Source: Paracoccaceae bacterium
GTDB lineage: Bacteria > Pseudomonadota > Alphaproteobacteria > Rhodobacterales > Rhodobacteraceae
Length of the DNA: 64,000 bases
Direction of reading: 5' to 3'
Assembly: GCA_021741245.1 (NCBI GenBank)
Contig: JAIOYF010000005.1
Location: 1-64,000, forward strand
Shown: one piece after another, positions 16,860 to 23,991 of the stretch
Position numbering within the stretch: position 1 is the stretch's first letter
Layout of the letters: every line of letters starts with the position of its first letter
Notes under the pieces: generated by a model
The model's database searches: none
Told to the model about the DNA's origin: nothing
Seen by the model: only the letters and a program-made list of their open reading frames with translations
Translations under genes and position numbers: made by a program

Positions 16860-19466
16860 TCAGATCTTTGTGCCGGATTGGAGAATCTGGTTTAGAACTG
16901 TGTGCAACTGGCGCATATCCAAGGGCTTGAACATGACGGCATTGCTTCCCGCGCGTGTGAATCGTTCCCAATCTTCGCCAACGGCTGCAGCCGTAAGACC
17001 GATGATCGGGCCCTGAAAACCACGTCTGCGCAACTCAGCCGTGGCTTCATCGCCGTCAAGCCCGGGCATGAACAGGTCAGTCAGAACGACATCTGGTCTA
17101 CTTTTCTCAAACTCTGACAAAAGCGCGTCGCCATCGGGCGCAAGCGTCACCGAGGCAAAATCGCGCCGTAGTCGCGAAGACATGACTTCTGCCACGATGG
17201 CGTTGTCCTCTGCCATCAGGATCGCAAGATCGTGCGGAGCCTTTGACACGGTCGAGGGGTGCGTTTCCATGTCGCATGATGTGGCCTCGGGCTCTGGCAA
17301 TGAGACGATGAACCTTGCCCCACCCGTTTCGACCCTTTCATAGACCAAGGTTCCGCCCAATACGGTTACGGCTGATCTGGCGATGAAAAGACCAAGGCCG
17401 GACCCGTCCTTCTTTTTCCGATGATATGCCTTGCCCCGTTCAAAGGGTTCAAAGATTGCGGCCTCGTCCTCTGGCGCAATGCCATCCCCATCGTCGGTGA
17501 TCGTCCAGACAGACCACGCCACACCATCACGGTCATGCTGTATTCTGTAGTCCAAGCTGACCGTCTGACCACCGCTGTGAATAAGGGCGTTGCGCACAAG
17601 ATTGGTCAGCACCTGCCGACACCTCACCGTGTCCCCCATCCGGTGCACATCCGCCCCTGACCCGAACGTGCCGACAAGCGTGATCCCAACACCTGACGCA
17701 GTCTTTTGCAGGCTAGCCACAACGGATTGCCCCATCTGGATCGGCACAAAGGCCTCTTTTCGGATGGGCAGGTTCTTGTCGGGATTCACCGCTTGGCGCA
17801 TGTCGCCCAGCACCGACATCAATTGATCAGTGGCTTCGCGCAGTTGAACCTGTGTTGTCGACATCGTGTCAGCGGGCAAATCGTCGATCAACATTGAAAT
17901 GATGGAGGCCGGTGTCCGCACCTCATGCGAGACGATTGAAAACAGCTGCCGTTGTTTTTCCTCCCGCAGCGACAATTGATCCAGCGCAGATTGCAAGGCC
18001 TCTTTCCGACGGCTGTTTTCGGTGACGTCCAGCATGAGGCCATAGGTGACGTCGTCTCCGGAATCCGCCATTTCAGACCAGACCAGAAGTTGCAAGATCG
18101 CGTGATTGCCTTTTGGGCCCTGCACACCGATGGTCAACATATCGCCTGATGACCTCCTTCGGGCAAAGACCGAGGTCAACTCATCACGGGCATCCACATC
18201 AAAGCATTGCAAAAACTCACCAATCACGCCGCCAAGGTCACAGCCCAGAATGCGGCTGGCCGTGCTGTCAACGCGGTATCGTCCCGCGCTGGTGTTGATC
18301 GAAAACAGGCCCACCCCAGCGAAATCACGCACCCGGTTCAAGCGCCGCATGCTTGAATCCTGAGACCGCAGCAAATGGCGCGAGCGACTGCGAAAGGCCA
18401 GAACGAACACCACGAGCGTAATGCCGATGATCGAATAGCGTTCCAGCAAAATGGTCGCAGGGTCCGTCTGGACTGCATCGTTCAGGAATTGCCCCGTCAT
18501 CGCGGAATAGAAGGGGATGCCAACGATACAGGCCAGAATGCCCGACGGCACGGGCAACAAGATCACCAGAACAATCGCAAACAAGGCAATGTCCAGCATT
18601 GGATACATCGAAAACCCAAAGCTTTGCAGCAGGCCGATGGTTGGAAAAAAGGTTGCGCAGGCAAGGCCAAGGCGGAGTTCGCGGCGATCCGGGAATTCAA
18701 TGGCAGCCAACAAAAAGCCCGTCAGGACAACGCCGCCCCGAAAGATCCGATTGAAGGTCAGTATCGCCAGATCGTCGTCAAAGCCGACGCGCAACGCCAG
18801 ATTTGGTGCAAATGTCGGAACTGTCTGGATCGACAGGTAGAGTTGCAAAAGGCAGATCGTGACAAACACGGAATAGGAAAACAGGCAAAGCCAGAGATCC
18901 GCCAAATGGGGCCGCACGTGCTGCTCACAATAGGCAAAAAAGACCCTCATCGTCATGCCGATGATGCCCGCGGCGGCGATGTTCAACGCAAACAGGTGCC
19001 AGACCAGATGCAATTCGAAGCCAATTGTTTGGTACCAAGGCTGTTCGGTCACAAAGGGCTGAAAGAACGGATAGGCGAACACCCCCACAAAGGTTGCAAA
19101 CGGAACCCAGAGCAGGCGAAACGGATAAAAGAAGATCCCCAGAATGGCGCAATAGAGCGCGATATGCGGCGTAAGGTTCAGGGCAATGGAATTGTTGCCA
19201 TGCAACCCCGAAGCGGCGGACATGAGGGCCGTCCAGAACAGAACCATGGCAAGGAAGACAATCGAATAGCGAAGGGGGTATGCCTCGATCGCCAGTCGAA
19301 TGGCGCGCACCTTTGACCGCTCAAAATCCCGAAAGACAAAGGCCTCTCCGGGTTCGGTGGGTTGGTCGATGGCACGCTGCGGTTGCATCGCTGTGCCCAC
19401 CAAAGACCAGCTCCAATGGGGAAGGGCCGCATCCGGGGCAGCTTTGCGGTTATGAGGCCCGTTCAT
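16860..19466 (-). CDS. Membrane hybrid sensor histidine kinase with receiver domain
   Basis: The 868-residue protein has about seven to nine membrane helices (roughly 55-360), a PAS-like segment (about 385-490), a HisKA domain with phosphorylated histidine in SHEVRTP (His514), an HATPase domain (GDGIAPEDEAAIFEPFERG, then GSGLGLFIARS) and a C-terminal receiver with Asp797 in VLTDLFMPGLDG. The membrane region is not a sensor I recognise; MASE-type domains are the nearest idea. No response regulator with an output domain adjoins it, so phosphate probably passes to a distant partner. The start ATG 19466 has AGGAC upstream; TTG 19493 is an alternative. Confidence 0.88.
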   Translation of the reverse strand: MNGPHNRKAAPDAALPHWSWSLVGTAMQPQRAIDQPTEPGEAFVFRDFERSKVRAIRLAIEAYPLRYSIVFLAMVLFWTALMSAASGLHGNNSIALNLTPHIALYCAILGIFFYPFRLLWVPFATFVGVFAYPFFQPFVTEQPWYQTIGFELHLVWHLFALNIAAAGIIGMTMRVFFAYCEQHVRPHLADLWLCLFSYSVFVTICLLQLYLSIQTVPTFAPNLALRVGFDDDLAILTFNRIFRGGVVLTGFLLAAIEFPDRRELRLGLACATFFPTIGLLQSFGFSMYPMLDIALFAIVLVILLPVPSGILACIVGIPFYSAMTGQFLNDAVQTDPATILLERYSIIGITLVVFVLAFRSRSRHLLRSQDSSMRRLNRVRDFAGVGLFSINTSAGRYRVDSTASRILGCDLGGVIGEFLQCFDVDARDELTSVFARRRSSGDMLTIGVQGPKGNHAILQLLVWSEMADSGDDVTYGLMLDVTENSRRKEALQSALDQLSLREEKQRQLFSIVSHEVRTPASIISMLIDDLPADTMSTTQVQLREATDQLMSVLGDMRQAVNPDKNLPIRKEAFVPIQMGQSVVASLQKTASGVGITLVGTFGSGADVHRMGDTVRCRQVLTNLVRNALIHSGGQTVSLDYRIQHDRDGVAWSVWTITDDGDGIAPEDEAAIFEPFERGKAYHRKKKDGSGLGLFIARSAVTVLGGTLVYERVETGGARFIVSLPEPEATSCDMETHPSTVSKAPHDLAILMAEDNAIVAEVMSSRLRRDFASVTLAPDGDALLSEFEKSRPDVVLTDLFMPGLDGDEATAELRRRGFQGPIIGLTAAAVGEDWERFTRAGSNAVMFKPLDMRQLHTVLNQILQSGTKI

Positions 19467-19815
19467 CGGCGTCTGTCCTAGCCATTGATCCAATCTTGGA
19501 ACGCCCCATCATTCCGAACCTAAACGCTTGGGCATATTCCGCACAATGCCATATCCACCATCCTATTCTATAGTGTCAAAACCCGCAGACGAAGTGTTTT
19601 GAGTGACAAATGGTGCGGCTCCCTACCCGTATCTCCATAAATTTGCGACGAATGTGAGTTGTCCACAGTTGTTTTGCCAAGAAATCACTTTACAGGCTTT
19701 CGCTTCTGCCACACCATATTTAGTAAGGGCTGTGTCGGGTTAACGCAGCTTCTTGCCAGACACCCAGCATTTCGTGGGTTCAGCCCCGCGTAAAGCACCA
19801 TAATGAGGCGGGGCA
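19467..19815. other. Divergent promoter region, hybrid kinase / ybjN-like
   Basis: About 349 bp without a gene. A perfect -35 box TTGACA lies on the minus strand at 19579-19574, with GATATG 18 bp downstream as a poor -10, and it may serve the kinase gene. An inverted repeat TCAAAAC (19576-19582) / GTTTTGA (19596-19602) overlaps this -35 box. GTTAAC occurs once near 19739. No RNA gene was seen. Confidence 0.4.
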
Positions 19816-20319
19816 ATGTCAATTTCCGAAGACTTTCTGTCAAGCGATGAAATGCATCCAATTGACATCGTGGAAACGCTGGCCGAACACCATGAATGGG
19901 AGTTCGACCGCGTCACGGATGATCAGATCGCCATGGCGGTCGAGGGGCAGTGGCGGACATACTCGCTTACCCTTGCATGGTCGGCCCAGGATGAGACTTT
20001 GCGCCTGATCTGCACCTTTGAGATGGAGCCGCCAGAAGGCAAGCTTGCGGGGCTTTTCGATGTGATAAACCGTTGCAATGATATGGTTTGGACGGGTGCC
20101 TTCACATATTGGACCGAACAAAAGCTGATGGTCTGGCGCTATGGCCTGCTGTTGTCAGGGGGGCAATATGCCAGCACCGAACAGATTGACCGTCTGATCG
20201 CCAGTGCGGTGATGGCGGCCGAGCGGTTCTATCCGGCGTTCCAATTGGTTGGCTGGGGTGACAAATCCCCCGCCGATGCGATGAAAGTCGCCATTGCCGA
20301 GGCCTACGGTCGGGCCTAA
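19816..20319 (+). CDS. YbjN domain-containing protein
   Basis: The 167-residue acidic protein shows the YbjN/T3SS-chaperone-like fold pattern (AMAVEGQWRTYSLTLAW, then CTFEMEPPEGKLAGLFDVINRCNDMVWTG, given here in parts). E. coli YbjN is a regulator-like protein linked to motility and stress, with no defined biochemical activity. The start ATG 19816 follows GAGGCGGGG. It is first in an apparent operon with proC, a tRNA-binding protein and a hydroxyacid dehydrogenase; the 28-bp gap to proC contains the proC ribosome site. Confidence 0.8.
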   Translation: MSISEDFLSSDEMHPIDIVETLAEHHEWEFDRVTDDQIAMAVEGQWRTYSLTLAWSAQDETLRLICTFEMEPPEGKLAGLFDVINRCNDMVWTGAFTYWTEQKLMVWRYGLLLSGGQYASTEQIDRLIASAVMAAERFYPAFQLVGWGDKSPADAMKVAIAEAYGRA

Positions 20320-20347
20320 CCTTGTCCCCGTGAGAGCGGGGAAGATA

Positions 20348-21169
20348 ATGACCTTGGACAAGATTAACGAAAGCGGTTTGGTTTTGCTGGGCTGCGGTAA
20401 GATGGGTTCGGCCATGCTGGAAGGATGGCTGGGCCGGGGTCTTGATGTGCGCGCGACTTGGGTTCTGGACCCGAACCCTTCGCCTTGGGTTCAGGAATTG
20501 GCGGCCAAAGGGCTGCACCTGAATGTGGGAATGCCAGAATCGCCAGCCGTGGTTCTGATTGCGGTCAAGCCGCAGATGATGGGGGCGGCGCTGCCCCTGA
20601 TCGCGGGCTTTGGGGGTAAGGACACGCTGATCCTGACGGTGGCCGCTGGAACAACCATCGCGACCTATGAGGCGGTCTTTGGTCAAGGCACCCACATCGT
20701 GCGGGCCATGCCCAACACGCCAGCTGCCGTTGGTCGCGGTATCACGGCGATTGTCGGCAACGGGGCTGCAACTGGGGATGATCTGGATCTGGCCGAGGTT
20801 TTGCTGGCCGCCGTCGGGCAGGTGGTGCGGCTGGAGGGTGAGCATCAGATGGATGCGGTCACGGCCGTGTCAGGCTCTGGCCCCGCCTATGTGTTCCACC
20901 TGATCGAGGCGCTGGCGGCCGCTGGCGTGGCTGAGGGGTTGTCGCCGGAACTGTCGATGCAACTGGCCCGTGCGACGGTGACAGGGGCCGGGGAACTGGC
21001 CCACCGCGCCCCCGAAAGCGCCGAGCAGTTGCGCATCAACGTCACCTCGCCCGGTGGCACGACGGCTGCCGCCCTTGCGGTGCTGATGGAGGCTGAAACC
21101 GGTTTCCCCCCCTTGTTGCGCCGTGCCGTCAAGGCCGCAGCGGATCGGGGGCGGGAGTTGGGAAAATGA
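20348..21169 (+). CDS. proC: Pyrroline-5-carboxylate reductase
   Basis: The 273-residue cytoplasmic enzyme reduces 1-pyrroline-5-carboxylate to proline with NAD(P)H. It opens with the Rossmann motif LLGCGKMGSAML near residues 12-23. The family signatures VRAMPNTPA and the C-terminal NVTSPGGTTAAAL are clear. The start is ATG 20348 after GGGGAAG. An earlier in-frame ATG at 20294 lies within the ybjN gene and is rejected. It overlaps the next gene as ATGA. Confidence 0.95.
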   Translation: MTLDKINESGLVLLGCGKMGSAMLEGWLGRGLDVRATWVLDPNPSPWVQELAAKGLHLNVGMPESPAVVLIAVKPQMMGAALPLIAGFGGKDTLILTVAAGTTIATYEAVFGQGTHIVRAMPNTPAAVGRGITAIVGNGAATGDDLDLAEVLLAAVGQVVRLEGEHQMDAVTAVSGSGPAYVFHLIEALAAAGVAEGLSPELSMQLARATVTGAGELAHRAPESAEQLRINVTSPGGTTAAALAVLMEAETGFPPLLRRAVKAAADRGRELGK

Positions 21170-21498
21170 TCAGCTATGATGATTTCCAAAAGGTCGATAT
21201 TCGCGTGGGCGTCATCACCCGCGCCGAACCTTACCCCGAGGCGCGCAAACCGGCCATCAAGCTTTGGGTCGATTTCGGGGACGGGATCGGCGAAAAACGC
21301 TCATCTGCACAGATCACACGGCATTACACCCCCGAGGGGTTGGTGGGGCGCAAGGTGATGGCGGTCGTCAATTTCCCGCCACGTCAGATTGGCAAGGTCA
21401 GGTCCGAGGTGCTTGTTCTGGGCGTTCCTGATACCGAAGGCGAGGTTGTGCTGCTGACGCCTGACAAAGATGTGCCGCTTGGCGGAAGGATGTTTTGA
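21166..21498 (+). CDS. csaA: tRNA-binding domain protein, CsaA type
   Basis: The 110-residue stand-alone OB-fold protein matches the EMAP/Arc1p-type tRNA-binding domain found at the ends of MetRS and PheRS. The CsaA pattern FQKVDIRVGVITRAEPYPEARKP (given here as one family signature, residues 7-29) and the end SEVLVLGV are both present. CsaA of Bacillus has chaperone-like, export-related activity, while in other bacteria the role is unclear. It overlaps proC by four bases and its stop overlaps the next ATG, so all three genes are coupled. Confidence 0.85.
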   Translation: MISYDDFQKVDIRVGVITRAEPYPEARKPAIKLWVDFGDGIGEKRSSAQITRHYTPEGLVGRKVMAVVNFPPRQIGKVRSEVLVLGVPDTEGEVVLLTPDKDVPLGGRMF

Positions 21499-22445
21499 TG
21501 AAACTGCTGATCACACGCCCACTTCCCGACGAAGTGATGGCAGCCGCCCGGGCAAGGTTCGATGTCACGGCCCGCGCCAGCACCTTGCCGCTGACACCGC
21601 GCGAATTGCGCGACAGTTTGCAGGACTATGACTTGGTCTTGCCAACCTTGGGCGACCGCTATCAGCCGGATGTGTTTGCTGACGTCGGCCAACCGCGCGC
21701 CCGGATGCTTGCCAATTTTGGCGTGGGCTACAACCATATCGATGTGGCCGCCGCAGGTGCTGCAGGGATCGCTGTGTCCAACACGCCGGGCGCCGTTACT
21801 GATGCAACCGCCGACATCGCCCTGACGCTTATCTTGATGACGGCCCGGCGGGCAGGTGAGGGGGAGCGGATGCTGCGGGAGGGGTCGTGGCAGGGGTGGC
21901 ACCCGATCCAGATGCTGGGGATGCATGTGTCTGGCAAGCGTCTTGGGGTCATCGGCATGGGGCGGATTGGCAAAGCCATTGCCAAGCGGTGTCAGGCGGG
22001 CTTTGGGATGGAGGTGGTGTTTTTCAACCGCTCGGTCATCGCCGATCCGGGCGTGCCGGCGCGGCAAGTCCCCTTGGGTGAGGCCATGGCTGCGGATATC
22101 GTTGTGGTCGCTGTTCCGGGCGGCAAAGAGACCCATCACCTGATCAATGCGGCAACCCTTGCGCAGATGCGGCCCCATGCGATCTTCGTCAACATCAGCC
22201 GCGGTGATGTGGTGGATGAGGTGGCTTTGATCGATACTTTGCAACGCGGGGCGATTGCGGGGGCTGGGTTGGACGTTTACGAGTTTGAACCAAAGGTGCC
22301 AGCCTCGCTTGTGGCGATGGAGAATGTCACCCTGCTACCGCATCTTGGCACGGCAGCACTGGAGGTGCGCGCCAATATGGGGATGATGGCGGTGGACAAT
22401 CTGATTGCCTTTGCCGAAGGCCGGGTGCCTCCAAACAAGGTCTGA
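21498..22445 (+). CDS. D-2-hydroxyacid dehydrogenase (glyoxylate/hydroxypyruvate reductase type)
   Basis: The 315-residue NAD(P)-dependent enzyme has the D-isomer dehydrogenase layout: the NAD motif GVIGMGRIGKA near 150-160 and the catalytic triad Arg235 (NISRGDVVD), Glu264 and His282 (LLPHLG). Likely substrates are glyoxylate, hydroxypyruvate or glycerate. The start ATG 21498 shares one base with the stop of csaA (TGATG). It is the last gene of its operon, with a strong terminator 66 bp after the stop. Confidence 0.88.
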   Translation: MKLLITRPLPDEVMAAARARFDVTARASTLPLTPRELRDSLQDYDLVLPTLGDRYQPDVFADVGQPRARMLANFGVGYNHIDVAAAGAAGIAVSNTPGAVTDATADIALTLILMTARRAGEGERMLREGSWQGWHPIQMLGMHVSGKRLGVIGMGRIGKAIAKRCQAGFGMEVVFFNRSVIADPGVPARQVPLGEAMAADIVVVAVPGGKETHHLINAATLAQMRPHAIFVNISRGDVVDEVALIDTLQRGAIAGAGLDVYEFEPKVPASLVAMENVTLLPHLGTAALEVRANMGMMAVDNLIAFAEGRVPPNKV

Positions 22446-22511
22446 TGCAGGTGTCCTGTTCGCCCCTCCCACATTGGTGTTCTGTGACCGGGTGCGGCAG
22501 GCCGTGGCAAC

Positions 22512-22552
22512 GCCGTCGCACGGGGCTCGATGCCCCGCGCGGCGGCTTTTTG
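22512..22552 (+). terminator. Strong Rho-independent terminator
   Basis: A stem of 15 positions with one mismatch (left arm 22512-22526, loop TCGAT, right arm 22532-22546) is followed by TTTTTG. It ends the ybjN-proC-csaA-dehydrogenase operon. It shares GCCGTGGCAACGCCG and GGGGCTCGATGCCCC with the hairpin repeat at 6496-6531. The next gene starts only about 15 bp after the T-run. Confidence 0.85.
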
Positions 22553-22566
22553 TTTCTGGGGGTGAC

Positions 22567-23214
22567 ATGATCATCTCAAAGGGACGGCGCTTTATCTTTG
22601 TTCACATCCCCAAGACGGGCGGCACGGCGCTTTCTCTGGCCTTGGAGGCCAAGGCGCTGAAGGATGACATCTTGATCGGTGACACCCCAAAGGCGCGGGC
22701 GCGACGTCACAGGCTGCATGGTGTCAAGTCAGCCGGGCGGCTGTGGAAGCATTCGACGCTTGCCGATATCGCGGGTTTGCTCAGCGACGATGAGATCGCG
22801 GATGCCTTTACCTTTTGCCTTGTGCGCAACCCATGGGACCGGGCGGTCAGCTATTATCACTGGCTGCGCGATCAATCCTTTGCCCATCCCGCAGTTGGCC
22901 TTGCCAAAACCCATGATTTTTCCGGCTTTCTGAATCACGCACAGACCCGCCAAAGCCTGCTTTTGTGGCCCTATGGGGCATGGATGCGGGATCGAACGGG
23001 CAGCGAGCGGGCCCGCGCCTTTGTCCGATTGGAGGCCCTGTCCGAGGATTTGGCACCCTTTGAAAACCACGTGGGGTTCAAGCTGAAGATGGGCCGCAGC
23101 AATGCCTCTGACCGTTTGCCCGATTGGCGGCCCTATTTCAGCGATGCTGATGCCGCCCTTGTCGCCACGCTCTGCGCCGAGGATATCGCTCGTTTTGGCT
23201 ATCATTTCGATTGA
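22567..23214 (+). CDS. Sulfotransferase family 2 domain protein
   Basis: The 215-residue protein has both PAPS-binding loops of sulfotransferases: FVHIPKTGGTAL at 11-22 (5'-phosphosulfate loop) and RNPWDRAVSYYH at 87-98 (3'-phosphate loop). It should transfer sulfate from PAPS to a hydroxyl, perhaps on a surface glycan or lipid, but the acceptor is unknown. No membrane anchor is seen. The start ATG 22567 follows GGGGGTGAC, which lies directly behind the upstream terminator, leaving little room for a promoter. Confidence 0.8.
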   Translation: MIISKGRRFIFVHIPKTGGTALSLALEAKALKDDILIGDTPKARARRHRLHGVKSAGRLWKHSTLADIAGLLSDDEIADAFTFCLVRNPWDRAVSYYHWLRDQSFAHPAVGLAKTHDFSGFLNHAQTRQSLLLWPYGAWMRDRTGSERARAFVRLEALSEDLAPFENHVGFKLKMGRSNASDRLPDWRPYFSDADAALVATLCAEDIARFGYHFD

Positions 23215-23258
23215 TTGCGTTGATTTTTGGGGCTGTGCCTTGTTTCTGTCAGGCCAGT

Positions 23259-23282
23259 GCCGCGCGTTTGCCCTAGCGCGGC
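23259..23282 (+). terminator. Weak hairpin after the sulfotransferase gene
   Basis: GCCGCGC (23259-23265) pairs with GCGCGGC (23276-23282) around a 10-nt loop. No T-run follows, so it is called a terminator only from position. The remaining bases up to 23367 hold no gene. Confidence 0.3.
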
Positions 23283-23367
23283 GTGATCGTTTGGGTTCAG
23301 ATTGAGCCTGTCCGGGGAATGCGCTTTTGGAACAAGGGCACCGCAGGGTGATCAGAACGGGGTGACG

Positions 23368-23991
23368 ATGGTCTGGCTGGGGCCGGAAAGCAAAGAGCGT
23401 TCTGCCCCTTCGGTCGTGGCCGAGGGGATTGCCGCGGCGACTCCGATTGCGACGCCGCTTGGCTGGCGCGCGGCCTCCAGTTTGGTTCCCGGCAGCGAGG
23501 TTCTGACCTTTGACAACGGACCGCAGCCGGTGACTTCGGCCCGTGTCGTCGCCCTTGGAACGGGTTCGCTGTCTCATTGGCCTTTGCTGGTCCCGGCTTG
23601 GGCGCTTGATAACCGGGATGAGTTGATCTTGCTGCCCGAGCAAAAGGTGCTGATCGAGGCCGATATCGCCGAGACACTATATGGCGACCCCTTTGCCCTG
23701 ATCCCGTCGCAGGCGATGGAAGGGTGGCGTGGCATCGCGCGCATGCGCCCCCCGGAAGGGGCGGCAGCGGTCTTGCTGGAATTCGAAACGCCACAGGTGG
23801 TTTACGCCAGTCGCGGCGTCTTGCTGTCTTGCCCCGGCGATCCCTATTCAGATGCGGATTGGCAAGCGGCGCAGCATGTAAACTATACGCTGGCACAGGC
23901 CCGCCATCTGATCGCCTGTCTTATGGCGCAAGAGGCCGGTGCCACCCTTCGTACGTTGGGGCAGCACCGCACTGGTTTGGTTGCCGACTAA
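23368..23991 (+). CDS. Hint domain-containing protein without the splicing cysteine
   Basis: The 207-residue protein resembles Hint (Hedgehog/intein) domains frequent in Rhodobacteraceae: ATPIATPLGWRAASSLVPG, then GSEVLTFDNGPQPV, and HVNYTLAQARHL near the end. The usual N-terminal nucleophilic cysteine of autoprocessing Hint domains is replaced by small residues (EGIAAAT), so self-cleavage is unlikely. The start ATG 23368 follows GGGGTGAC; GTG 23362 is possible. Its stop overlaps the convergent fadB-type stop by four bases. The role is unknown. Confidence 0.7.
   Translation: MVWLGPESKERSAPSVVAEGIAAATPIATPLGWRAASSLVPGSEVLTFDNGPQPVTSARVVALGTGSLSHWPLLVPAWALDNRDELILLPEQKVLIEADIAETLYGDPFALIPSQAMEGWRGIARMRPPEGAAAVLLEFETPQVVYASRGVLLSCPGDPYSDADWQAAQHVNYTLAQARHLIACLMAQEAGATLRTLGQHRTGLVAD

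Noticed and set aside
18375-19316. A 313-codon plus-strand frame opposite the hybrid kinase
   Set aside because: Same reason: composition is that of reverse-complemented membrane-protein codons, with no motif or ribosome site.
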